From: Treponema sp.
GTDB taxonomy: Bacteria; Spirochaetota; Spirochaetia; Treponematales; Breznakiellaceae
Length of the DNA: 5,385 nucleotides
Assembly (NCBI GenBank): GCA_031268125.1
Contig: JAIRXT010000210.1
Location: forward strand, 1 to 5,385
Reading direction: 5' to 3'
Shown here: in pieces, positions 1 through 5,187 of the stretch
Position numbering within the stretch: position 1 is the stretch's first letter
Layout of the letters: each line of letters opens with the position of its first letter
Translations under genes and position numbers: made by a program
The notes under the pieces: generated by a model
Told to the model about the DNA's origin: nothing
Seen by the model: only the letters and a program-made list of their open reading frames with translations
Databases searched by the model: none

Positions 1-18
1 TTTGCATATTTATGCAAA
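1..18. repeat. Perfect 8-bp hairpin at window edge
   Basis: TTTGCATA at 1-8 is the exact reverse complement of TATGCAAA at 11-18, with two bases between. The left arm starts at the first base of the window, so the structure may be longer. It is followed by A/T-rich sequence containing AAAAATATTC (17-26), which recurs at 59-68 in the terminator-like hairpin. It could be the end of a terminator for a gene lying left of the window. The function is unknown. Confidence 0.4.
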
Positions 19-44
19 AAATATTCGATAAATGGGCTGCTTTG

Positions 45-117
45 GCAGTTTGTAAGGTAAAAATATTCACCTTTGTGAATATTTTTACTGTTTTATGCGC
101 GAAGCGCAACAAACTGC
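45..117. repeat. Nested inverted repeats, possible three-way junction
   Basis: An outer 9-bp perfect inverted repeat (GCAGTTTGT at 45-53, ACAAACTGC at 109-117) encloses two hairpins. These are the 14-bp terminator-like stem at 57-88 and a small TGCGC/GCGCA stem with a GAA loop at 96-108. All three can form together, giving a three-way junction that ends on the last base of the stop codon of the membrane protein gene. I see this directly in the bases. Whether it acts as RNA, as DNA, or is only a decayed element is unknown. Confidence 0.45.
57..88 (-). terminator. Likely bidirectional intrinsic terminator
   Basis: A perfect 14-bp inverted repeat, GTAAAAATATTCAC at 57-70 and GTGAATATTTTTAC at 75-88, encloses the loop CTTT. 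Read on either strand, a stem (ATATTCAC/GTGAATAT) is flanked by an A tract and followed by a run of five T. This is the layout of a bidirectional rho-independent terminator, although the stem is AT-rich and therefore weak. It starts 29 bases beyond the stop codon of the minus-strand membrane protein gene, where its terminator would be expected. It could also serve a plus-strand gene ending left of the window. Confidence 0.5.
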
Positions 118-833
118 TAGGGTTTTATCATTTTTTTCATTTCCTCCAGAGTTTTTTTCTTTTCGTTTTTATACATGTAATAGGTGATAAGGGAAGTAAC
201 AAACGCCCCAATGCTGTCAAGAATCAGGTCCGACATAGTATCCCGCAGGCCGCTCCCCTGGTAAGGCTTCCCCATTAATGTTTCTGTGTCGTTCAGATCC
301 CACTTCTGGTTGGCGCTGCCGGTAATAATATCGCAGGAAAATTCCAAAATCTCCCAGAAAACCCCCAGGGTAATGGCAAAGGTAAAAGAAAACAAGGCCA
401 CCAGTACAGGACTAATATCCATGCTGTAGCGGTAATTAATTTTATATATGACAATAAACCCGATAAATCCCATAATGATCCCCGACAGGGTATGGAGCAG
501 GTCGTCCCACCACCAAAACTTGTAGTACAGCTTAAAACGGGCGCTTAAAAAAAGTCCCGCATAGATAAAGATTACAATAATAACTTCAAGAATATCGGGA
601 ATGTCTATCTTTTGATATTTCTCGATAAGGGTGGAACCAAAACTAAGGATAAAGGTAAGCAGCGCCCAGAACGCGGACTCAACCGCCCCGGCGATAATTT
701 CAATCTGCTCCGTCCGGTCATGATGGGAATTGTTCAGAAATTCCATAAATATCAAAAAAATGTTCAGTGCAATCGACACCAAAAGGGCGATACGGATAAC
801 AATGAAAATTTTGTCCCGTGTTTTCTTCAACAT
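117..833 (-). CDS. Six-helix membrane protein, YjdF/DUF2238-like
   Basis: This is an integral membrane protein of 238 residues whose biochemical role is not known to me. Hydrophobic segments lie at about residues 9-32, 50-70, 80-98, 113-131, 142-160 and 204-221. Polar residues stand in or beside the helices in a pattern shared with YjdF/DUF2238-type proteins: WWWDDLLH (108-114) at helix 4, GVFWEILEF (157-165) at the end of helix 5, and RDTMSDLILDSIGA (197-210) entering helix 6. The acidic and histidine residues D110, D111, H114, E161, E164, D198, D202 and D206 could form a buried site, which is inference. The C-terminus is a lysine-rich cytoplasmic tail. The ATG is supported by GGAGGG seven bases upstream. 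The gene stands alone, divergent from the next gene. My hand count gives about 42% GC (279 of 660 bases over 121-780), below its neighbours. Family assignment is by motif pattern only. Confidence 0.75.
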   Translation of the reverse strand: MLKKTRDKIFIVIRIALLVSIALNIFLIFMEFLNNSHHDRTEQIEIIAGAVESAFWALLTFILSFGSTLIEKYQKIDIPDILEVIIVIFIYAGLFLSARFKLYYKFWWWDDLLHTLSGIIMGFIGFIVIYKINYRYSMDISPVLVALFSFTFAITLGVFWEILEFSCDIITGSANQKWDLNDTETLMGKPYQGSGLRDTMSDLILDSIGAFVTSLITYYMYKNEKKKTLEEMKKMIKP

Positions 834-840
834 ATGCTTT

Positions 841-873
841 CCCTCCGGACCTTCGCCTGAATTCTTTATAATA
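841..873 (-). promoter_or_regulatory. RBS and -10-like box of the membrane protein gene
   Basis: On the minus strand GGAGGG (plus 841-846) lies seven bases before the ATG at 833, a strong ribosome binding site that fixes the start. Further up, TATTAT (plus 868-873) matches the -10 consensus at five of six positions and would give a leader of about 30 bases. I could not find a good -35 box at 16-18 bases spacing. The RBS is well supported and the -10 only moderately. Confidence 0.45.
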
Positions 874-949
874 CACCGTCCCCCAAATTAAAATCCAGAA
901 GAATCGGGCAGGGCCGGCAATTCTCATTTTAACCATTCCAAAACGAAAA

Positions 950-1029
950 GGCGCCGGGTCTAAACTTGATCCGCAGCGTTCCACCAAGGCCGGAAAATTG
1001 CCGGAAAAACGCATGTAGAACCCGACGCC
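950..1029. repeat. 80-bp element bounded by a near-perfect 10-bp inverted repeat
   Basis: GGCGCCGGGT (950-959) and ACCCGACGCC (1020-1029) are complementary at nine of ten positions. In minus-strand RNA the tenth is a G-U wobble, so the ends pair fully on that strand. Just inside lies dispersed repeat copy A (960-995), then a tandem GCCGGAAAA pair (989-997 and 1000-1008). A further 9-bp inverted repeat (CCGCAGCGT at 971-979, ACGCTGCGG at 1045-1053) crosses the right boundary. This could be a small non-autonomous element or a structured RNA. No target-site duplication was recognised. Confidence 0.35.
960..995 (-). repeat. Dispersed 36-bp repeat, copy A
   Basis: This 36-base stretch matches 4438-4473 at 30 of 36 positions without gaps and in the same orientation. 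Both begin CTAAACTTGA on the plus strand and end GGCCGGAA. Both copies are outside called genes, here in the divergent intergenic region and there between clpP and pth. The minus strand reads as a common peptide frame (RCGSSL), and three of the six differences fall at third codon positions, two of them synonymous. That is too weak to claim a protein-coding origin. A genome-wide interspersed repeat is the simplest reading. Confidence 0.55.
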
Positions 1030-1144
1030 TTCGCTATTTCCAATACGCTGCGGCGGAAAATTCCAAATATTCCCCCGGAGGTTTACCCAACCCTGATGAT
1101 ACACAAGTTATATTGTAGGCCGGGGACCGGGCATCGCTCCAGTA

Positions 1145-1162
1145 AAAACGCTTGAGCGTTTT
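1145..1162. repeat. Palindromic hairpin AAAACGCT/AGCGTTTT
   Basis: AAAACGCT (1145-1152) and AGCGTTTT (1155-1162) are perfect reverse complements around TG. With A tracts on the left and T tracts on the right it has the outline of a small bidirectional terminator. However, it lies between divergent genes, where none is needed, so an operator or leader element is equally possible. TTGAGCG inside it (1152-1158) can instead pair with CGCTCAA at 1185-1191, giving an alternative fold. Confidence 0.35.
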
Positions 1163-1281
1163 CATTCCGCTTCTATCCTTTGTGCGCTCAATCTGGAAGA
1201 ATTTTCTCCTTATTTACGCATCATCATACTAAAAGGCAAACCCCCGCGCCGCCGGACCGTCCCCAAACCCGCCCACAAGGG

Positions 1282-1303
1282 GCCGGCAGGAACCTCCGCC
1301 GGC
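1282..1303. repeat. GC-rich hairpin upstream of the DUF5312-like gene
   Basis: GCCGGC at 1282-1287 and at 1298-1303 form a self-complementary stem that extends by GG/CC past one bulged A, leaving the loop AACCT. The left arm can alternatively pair with GCCGG at 1251-1255, and CCCC (1261-1264) then pairs with GGGG (1279-1282), so two exclusive folds exist. TATAAT (1307-1312), a perfect -10 hexamer, follows directly but has no visible -35 partner. It may be a regulator site or a leader structure. Confidence 0.3.
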
Positions 1304-1323
1304 AGATATAATCGCCGTTTCTG

Positions 1324-1364
1324 TTGATCTAACCGCATATTGAAGGATAATATATACATGAGGG
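1324..1364 (+). promoter_or_regulatory. Putative promoter and RBS of the DUF5312-like/mazG operon
   Basis: TTGATC (1324-1329, four of six) and GATAAT (1346-1351, five of six) are spaced 16 bases apart. They would start transcription near 1358, just before the ribosome binding site GAGGG (1360-1364). That site lies seven bases before the ATG at 1372. If correct, the leader is very short. The TATAAT at 1307-1312 is an alternative -10 that would include more leader. The RBS is firm and the promoter tentative. Confidence 0.4.
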
Positions 1365-1371
1365 ATGGTAG

Positions 1372-2898
1372 ATGCCGGATAATAATATAATCGACAAGGT
1401 TTTCTCACTTCTTGGAAAGGATGATGAACCGCTTTCCGACAAGGACATGCTGATCAAGCAGACGCTTCGGGAGCTTGCCCAAAATAAATACGCCAGGTTT
1501 TACCGGGTCAAGTCCGAAGAGCTGGACCCTTCGTTTGCCCAGTACCTTTATATCATTTATAAGACTATTTATCCTGCGCAGGTTTTTTTAAAGGATGTGG
1601 AAAATTCGGGGCAGTTTGAGCGTTTCGTTATTGAGTATTTTATGCCCCCCAAGGCCCTGGAAACCGCCCGGAAGCTTACCCGGGACGCCATCGCCGTGCG
1701 GAAAAAAACCACGAATCCCGCTGAACTGGCAAAATATCTGGAAGAAGAGTACCAGACCCTGACCGGGATCTTTGACGAAGACCGGATGAATGCAGCGGAC
1801 AAGTGCTACAGCCTGATCACCGCTTTTTCCCGGTTTATCAGGTTCGACTACGTGGAATGCCTCAAAAAATTTGACCCCGGCGTGCTGGAGGGTATCTTTA
1901 CCATACCCCTTAAATTTGCCGCCGTCGGGGTGGATTCGCTGATAAAAGACCTGGGAAGTTTCTACACCGCCATTGCTGCCCTAAATCCGCAGGACGACTG
2001 GAAAACCGCTTTTTCGGTCCTGCGGCGTGTCATGGGGGGAACCGACGGCATCCCCTACGATCAATGGATGAAGCTTCTGACAAATCTGAACGATCTTAAA
2101 CAATCGCATATAGTTGAATACATCATAAGGCACGGCTCCAAGAACCCTATATGGGAAGGGAAGCCGCCGAACCTTTCCAACCGGTTAAGCGCCGCGTGGC
2201 TGGAAGAAAAACGGGAAGACGTGCAGGAGCAGATCGACGCCATTACGGAGAGCCAGCGGAATATCCAGATGGAAGTACTCCTGCGGGCAATATTCGGGGA
2301 GATAGACACCACCCGGCTTAACTTCTACACCGATAGAATCAACGAAACCTGTACGGAAAAAGACCTGGACGGCTTTTCCTATACCGGCGCCCTGAACTAT
2401 CTTACCGCCTTTTTACAGGATTTTTTTTCCAAAGAAATGCAGGAAATTTGCGATATTGTGCTGATCCGGGGACAATGGACCAGCAATACCGGTTCCCTGC
2501 AAATGTCGGAGGGTTTTCACGGGGCCCTGGATGTGCTGCCCGCTATTTCGGAACTTGACGAAAGCCTTTCGGACAAAGGCAGCAACGGCCCCCGGCTCCG
2601 GGGCGCATTGCTCCGGGTGGACCGGGACAGGACCCAGATCAGGTACATCGCCAGCATCGTCAACGGCCTCGACGAAGAAGCCCTGGAGATCATCAAAACG
2701 GCGGCAGGACATATCATCACGGTGGGCAAGTACATGAAAGCCCTTTCGGACGATATACCGAAAAAACAGAACGAAATAATCATCAACTGGAAGGAACTGG
2801 ACGGCTACTCCAAACTTCCCCTGGCCCCGCGGATTCTGGACGCGTACAAAAAAATCAACTATTTTGTGCAGCTTATAACCCTGGCGGTTCAGCTATGA
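1372..2898 (+). CDS. Spirochaete protein of unknown function, DUF5312-like
   Basis: This is a protein of 508 residues that I recognise only as resembling the spirochaete-restricted DUF5312 family, whose function is not established. It has no signal peptide and no convincing membrane helix, so it is probably cytoplasmic. It appears almost wholly helical. A charged opening (1-50) precedes a hydrophobic/aromatic helix (about 54-72), a conserved-looking FERFVIEYFMPP segment (82-93) and a helix rich in Glu/Lys (97-130). Residues 272-305 (around LEEKREDVQEQIDAITESQ) are a likely coiled-coil helix. The tail (482-508) is again hydrophobic. No enzyme motif is visible. GAGGG seven bases upstream fixes the ATG. 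Its TGA overlaps the mazG start as ATGA, so the two are probably translationally coupled and co-transcribed. That pairing hints at a housekeeping or stress role, but this is inference. Confidence 0.85.
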   Translation: MPDNNIIDKVFSLLGKDDEPLSDKDMLIKQTLRELAQNKYARFYRVKSEELDPSFAQYLYIIYKTIYPAQVFLKDVENSGQFERFVIEYFMPPKALETARKLTRDAIAVRKKTTNPAELAKYLEEEYQTLTGIFDEDRMNAADKCYSLITAFSRFIRFDYVECLKKFDPGVLEGIFTIPLKFAAVGVDSLIKDLGSFYTAIAALNPQDDWKTAFSVLRRVMGGTDGIPYDQWMKLLTNLNDLKQSHIVEYIIRHGSKNPIWEGKPPNLSNRLSAAWLEEKREDVQEQIDAITESQRNIQMEVLLRAIFGEIDTTRLNFYTDRINETCTEKDLDGFSYTGALNYLTAFLQDFFSKEMQEICDIVLIRGQWTSNTGSLQMSEGFHGALDVLPAISELDESLSDKGSNGPRLRGALLRVDRDRTQIRYIASIVNGLDEEALEIIKTAAGHIITVGKYMKALSDDIPKKQNEIIINWKELDGYSKLPLAPRILDAYKKINYFVQLITLAVQL

Positions 2899-3752
2899 CC
2901 GTGGACAATCAAACCGGCGCAGTGCCCGCTTCAGAGGCTTTCCGCAGCCTTTACGATGTCATTGTCCGGCTCCGCGGCCCCGGCGGCTGCCCCTGGGACC
3001 AGGAACAGACCCCCTTGAGCCTGCGGGGGGACCTTATCGAAGAAACCTACGAATGTGTAGAGGCCATTGACGAAAAAAACCCAGCCCATATCAGGGAAGA
3101 ACTGGGGGACCTTTACCTTTTAGTAACTATGCTTGCCTACATGCACCAGCAGGAAGAAGCCTTTACCGTTGCGGAGACCCTGGAAGGCATAGCGGAAAAA
3201 CTTATCCGCCGCCATCCCCATGTGTTCGGGGAAGTTAAAGTACGGGACTCCGCGGAAGTTCTGGAAAACTGGGCGCGGATCAAGGTGGAACAAGAGGGCC
3301 GGAAACCCAAGGACAGCGTGCTGGACCAGGTTTCCCGGGGGCTCCCGCCCCTGGACCGGGCCTTTAAGCTGCAAAAAAAGGCCGCCAAAACCGGGTTCGA
3401 CTGGCCGGATCTGGAGGGGGTAATCGCCAAAATCCGGGAAGAACTGGAGGAAACCAGGGAGGCCCTACCGGGGGCTTTGAAGGGAGACGGCGGGGATGCG
3501 GGTAAGGAAATCGCCGGAACGGAGATTCTGGAGGGGGAATTGGGGGACCTTCTCTTTTCTGTGGTGAATCTGTGCCGCTACCTTAAAGTAGACCCCTCGG
3601 TGGCCTTACAGCGGACCAATGTCAAATTCGAAAGACGCTTTAAGCATGTAGAAAAAAGGATGAAGGAAAACAGCCGGGAGATGAAGCCGGAAACCCTTGC
3701 CGAGATGGACAGGTATTGGGAGGAAGCCAAGCGGGAAGAGCTGCGGCGCTAA
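2895..3752 (+). CDS. mazG: Nucleoside triphosphate pyrophosphohydrolase MazG
   Basis: MazG hydrolyses nucleoside triphosphates to monophosphates and pyrophosphate, cleaning up the nucleotide pool in the cytoplasm. In E. coli it also lowers (p)ppGpp. The protein has 285 residues and the family's tandem layout. The first MazG domain carries GCPWDQEQT (31-39), EETYE (49-53) and EELGD (68-72), supplying the metal-binding pattern E49-E50-E53 and E69-D72, followed by RRHPHVFGE (105-113). The second has KTGFDW (165-170), EELEE (182-186) and EGELGDLLF (213-221), giving E182-E183-E186 and E215-D218, and then VNLCRYL. Both acidic sets are intact. Compared with E. coli MazG (about 263 residues) there is a glycine-rich insertion near residues 192-210, between the two acidic halves of domain two. 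The gene starts inside the stop codon of the upstream gene (ATGA) with no strong RBS, so it probably depends on coupling. It ends only 20 bases from the pth stop on the other strand. Confidence 0.93.
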   Translation: MTVDNQTGAVPASEAFRSLYDVIVRLRGPGGCPWDQEQTPLSLRGDLIEETYECVEAIDEKNPAHIREELGDLYLLVTMLAYMHQQEEAFTVAETLEGIAEKLIRRHPHVFGEVKVRDSAEVLENWARIKVEQEGRKPKDSVLDQVSRGLPPLDRAFKLQKKAAKTGFDWPDLEGVIAKIREELEETREALPGALKGDGGDAGKEIAGTEILEGELGDLLFSVVNLCRYLKVDPSVALQRTNVKFERRFKHVEKRMKENSREMKPETLAEMDRYWEEAKREELRR

Positions 3753-3772
3753 ACCGCCCTGTTCCCACGGCG

Positions 3773-4417
3773 TTAATCTTCCGTCAGCCGCTTCTTTCCC
3801 CATTCGGGAAGCAGGGCCGCCGGTTCCCCGGCAAGGGCCCCGGTAAAAACAGCGGCGGCGGCGGCGAAAACCTGGTCCAGGATCAGGTCCTCGGCGGCGC
3901 TGAAATCCGAAAGCACCCATTCCACAATGCCCTTGCCGCTTCCCGGCGGCCCTCCCTGGCCGGGGGCCCGGTCATCGGGGCGGCCAATGCCAAAGCGGAG
4001 CCGCCAAAAACCGTCCGTACCCAGGGAGGCTTTTAGGGAACGCAGCCCGTTGTGCCCGCCCAGGCCGCCGCCGCATTTAAGGGAAACCGTACCCAGCGGA
4101 AGCTCCAGTTCGTCATGAACCACCAGGATCGAGGGAACGTCAATCCTGAAAAATGCGGCGGCGGCGGCGGCGGAGTCCCCGGAGGCATTCATAAAGGTTT
4201 CGGGCTTAAGAAAATGCAGATTCCGGGGGACAGAAACCCCCATGTCTCCTGCCGCAAGAAGCGCCGTCCCGGCCTGGGCATAGAGACCCTTGAATTTTTT
4301 TTGCCACAACAGGGAACCGTAAAACGGAAGGCGCTCCGCAAACAGCCAACCTACATTATGCCGGTTCCGTTCATACTGCCGACCGGGATTCCCCAAAAAA
4401 ACTACCAGATCAACCAT
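3773..4417 (-). CDS. pth: Peptidyl-tRNA hydrolase
   Basis: Pth cleaves the ester bond of peptidyl-tRNA released from stalled ribosomes, recycling tRNA in the cytoplasm. It is normally essential. The 214-residue protein shows the bacterial Pth signatures in order: FLGNPGRQY (7-15), RHNVGW (19-24), KPETFMNASG (71-80), HDELELPLG (101-109), GGGLGGHNGLRSL (116-128) and LRFGIGRP (140-147). By comparison with the E. coli enzyme, the active-site residues are N10, H20, N77, D102 and N123, all present. It is about 20 residues longer than usual. The extra length lies in a Gly/Pro-rich insertion (150-162) and a C-terminal extension (about 196-214). Two alanine runs come from GCG/GCC trinucleotide tracts. 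The RBS is weak (GGGG before TACACA-ATG). It follows clpP by 61 bases on the same strand, so a clpP-pth operon is likely. It converges with mazG, with no room for a clear terminator. Confidence 0.94.
   Translation of the reverse strand: MVDLVVFLGNPGRQYERNRHNVGWLFAERLPFYGSLLWQKKFKGLYAQAGTALLAAGDMGVSVPRNLHFLKPETFMNASGDSAAAAAAFFRIDVPSILVVHDELELPLGTVSLKCGGGLGGHNGLRSLKASLGTDGFWRLRFGIGRPDDRAPGQGGPPGSGKGIVEWVLSDFSAAEDLILDQVFAAAAAVFTGALAGEPAALLPEWGKKRLTED
3852..3866. repeat. (GCG)5 trinucleotide tract in pth
   Basis: Five perfect GCG units on the plus strand encode part of the alanine run near residues 185-189 of Pth. It lies in the variable C-terminal helix of the enzyme, away from the active site, so length changes in steps of three could be tolerated. 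A second tract is at 4155-4173. Confidence 0.7.
4155..4173. repeat. (GCG)6 trinucleotide tract in pth
   Basis: Six perfect GCG units plus one G encode the alanine run at residues 83-88 of Pth, directly after the TFMNASG active-site strand and before FFRI. In E. coli Pth the same helix is alanine-rich but not encoded by a pure repeat. Polymerase slippage would add or remove alanines without a frameshift. Confidence 0.75.
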
Positions 4418-4437
4418 TGTGTACCCCGCAGTCCGGC

Positions 4438-4473
4438 CTAAACTTGACCCGCAACGGTCCTCCGGGGCCGGAA
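4438..4473 (-). repeat. Dispersed 36-bp repeat, copy B
   Basis: This is the second copy of the 960-995 repeat (30 of 36 identical, same orientation). It occupies 36 of the 61 bases between the clpP stop and the pth start. Here the ends pair: TCCGGCC (4432-4438) with GGCCGGA (4466-4472), so a transcript through clpP-pth could form a seven-bp stem with a 27-base loop shortly before the pth start. It could affect processing or translation of pth, or be a neutral insertion. Confidence 0.55.
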
Positions 4474-4478
4474 CGCAG

Positions 4479-5120
4479 CTATAAGTCGGAGCGGGTGGTA
4501 ATAATCTTTGAAATAAGACCGTAACTTACCGCTTCGCCGGCATTCATCCAGTAGTCCCGGTCCGTATCCCGTTCAACCTGATCGAAGGGGGCGTTTGTTT
4601 CATCGGCAATAAGACGATTGATCCTTGCCCGCAGCTTGTCCAGTTCCTTGGCGTGAATTTCGATATCCGTGGCCACCCCCCGGATACCCGAAAGGGGCTG
4701 GTGGATCAGATAATGGCTGTTCGGAAGCCCCACCCGCCGTTCCCTGGGACTGGCCAGTTGGATGATTGCCGCGGCGCTGGCCACCAGCCCCATGCCAACG
4801 GTCCAAACCGGAGGTTTTACAAAGCGGATCATATCGAAAATTGCGTATCCCGCGTCCGCATCCCCCCCGGGCGAATCAATAAAAATCCGGACCGGCTGAT
4901 CGCCCATATCCTCAAGCAGCAAAAGCTGCCGGATTGTCCGCTCGGCAAGGTCTTTTTTAATCTCCCCGGAAAGCAAAATAGTCCGGGTTTTAAGCATTTT
5001 GGAAAGGAGGGGATCCACACCGGAACCCTTACTGTCTTCTTCGTCCTCGTCTTCTTCTTTGTAAACGGAAGCGAAGCGGGCCGGCAGACGTACACGTTTC
5101 ATGGCAACAGTGTAGCACAT
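4479..5120 (-). CDS. clpP: ATP-dependent Clp protease proteolytic subunit, probable second paralogue
   Basis: ClpP is the serine peptidase barrel that works with ClpX or ClpA/C unfoldases to degrade cytoplasmic proteins. Visible signatures are FIDSPGGDADAG (80-91), the serine motif GLVASAAAI (111-119), LPNSHYLIHQP (132-142), ATDIEIHAKEL (150-160) and ERDTDRDYWM (183-192), ending SKIITTRSDL. The catalytic triad is S115, H140 and D189, all present, so activity is expected. Two things are odd. The serine segment reads ASAAA rather than the usual ASMGA. An acidic stretch KEEDEDEEDS (21-30) precedes the core, where most ClpP have only a short propeptide. No tig or clpX is beside it in the window, and treponemes often have two ClpP copies, so I think this is the second; that is inference. 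Two ATGs fit, at 5120 and at 5102 (residue 7), and neither has an RBS. I keep the longer frame as an outer limit. Confidence 0.9.
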   Translation of the reverse strand: MCYTVAMKRVRLPARFASVYKEEDEDEEDSKGSGVDPLLSKMLKTRTILLSGEIKKDLAERTIRQLLLLEDMGDQPVRIFIDSPGGDADAGYAIFDMIRFVKPPVWTVGMGLVASAAAIIQLASPRERRVGLPNSHYLIHQPLSGIRGVATDIEIHAKELDKLRARINRLIADETNAPFDQVERDTDRDYWMNAGEAVSYGLISKIITTRSDL

Positions 5121-5137
5121 CCATAAAATCGTATAAA
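5103..5137 (-). promoter_or_regulatory. Putative extended -10 promoter giving leaderless clpP
   Basis: On the minus strand TGCTACACT (plus 5109-5117) is an extended -10 (TG-N-TACACT, four of six in the hexamer). TTTATA (plus 5132-5137, four of six) lies 17 bases upstream as a -35. Counting the usual seven bases from the -10 places the start of transcription on the A of the ATG at 5102. The absence of any RBS before that ATG agrees with a leaderless message. If this promoter is the main one, the ATG at 5120 would not be transcribed. Confidence 0.35.
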
Positions 5138-5140
5138 GGT

Positions 5141-5153
5141 CCCCCGGCGGGGG
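5141..5153. repeat. GC hairpin CCCCC-GGC-GGGGG upstream of clpP
   Basis: Five C at 5141-5145 and five G at 5149-5153 pair around GGC. It sits directly beyond the putative -35 box of clpP. On the minus strand it is followed by ACCTTTATA, too few T for a confident terminator. It could end a transcript from the right or bind a protein at the promoter. Confidence 0.35.
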
Positions 5154-5169
5154 CTCCCAGCAATTCCGA

Positions 5170-5185
5170 ATTCAAAATTCAAAAT
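5170..5185. repeat. Tandem ATTCAAA heptamer
   Basis: ATTCAAA occurs twice in a row (5170-5176, 5177-5183), followed by AT. Upstream is a GAATTC palindrome overlapping the first unit. Short heptameric tandems of this type are common in bacterial intergenic DNA. I attach no function to it. Confidence 0.4.
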
Positions 5186-5187
5186 CT

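Larger units (their letters stand above)
834..1371. other. Gene-free divergent intergenic region
   Basis: These 538 bases separate two divergent genes. The only long open frame across them (minus, 1104 into the membrane protein gene) overlaps that gene in another frame and shows no recognisable protein, so I do not call it. The region holds the -10-like box and RBS of the left gene, a 36-base dispersed repeat (960-995) inside an 80-base inverted repeat (950-1029), and a palindromic hairpin (1145-1162). It also holds a GC-rich hairpin (1282-1303) and a promoter-like pair before the right gene. I recognise no tRNA, riboswitch or CRISPR repeat. A small RNA is possible but not shown. Confidence 0.6.

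Noticed and set aside
12..278. Plus-strand open frame over the terminator-like patch
   Set aside because: It reads through the inverted repeats and antisense to the membrane protein gene, with no RBS or family resemblance.
718..1104. Minus-strand open frame of 128 codons
   Set aside because: It overlaps the membrane protein gene in another frame, has no recognisable domain, and its upstream half is made of repeats. Only the dispersed repeat inside it is kept.
1307..1312. Perfect TATAAT hexamer as main promoter
   Set aside because: No acceptable -35 lies at 16-18 bases upstream, where the GC hairpin sits. The pair at 1324/1346 is preferred.
3743..3772. Possible terminator between mazG and pth
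   Set aside because: Only four-bp stems (GCGG/CCGC and CGCC/GGCG) without a T run fit in the 20-base gap, too weak to call.
3716..4441. Plus-strand open frames opposite pth
   Set aside because: They are antisense shadows in GC-rich DNA. The minus frame carries all Pth catalytic motifs.
4419..4490. Upstream extension of pth through repeat copy B
   Set aside because: The frame stays open into clpP, but no ATG, GTG or TTG start occurs before 4417.
4653..5126. Plus-strand 157-codon frame opposite clpP
   Set aside because: It is antisense to a convincing clpP and shows no protein family features.
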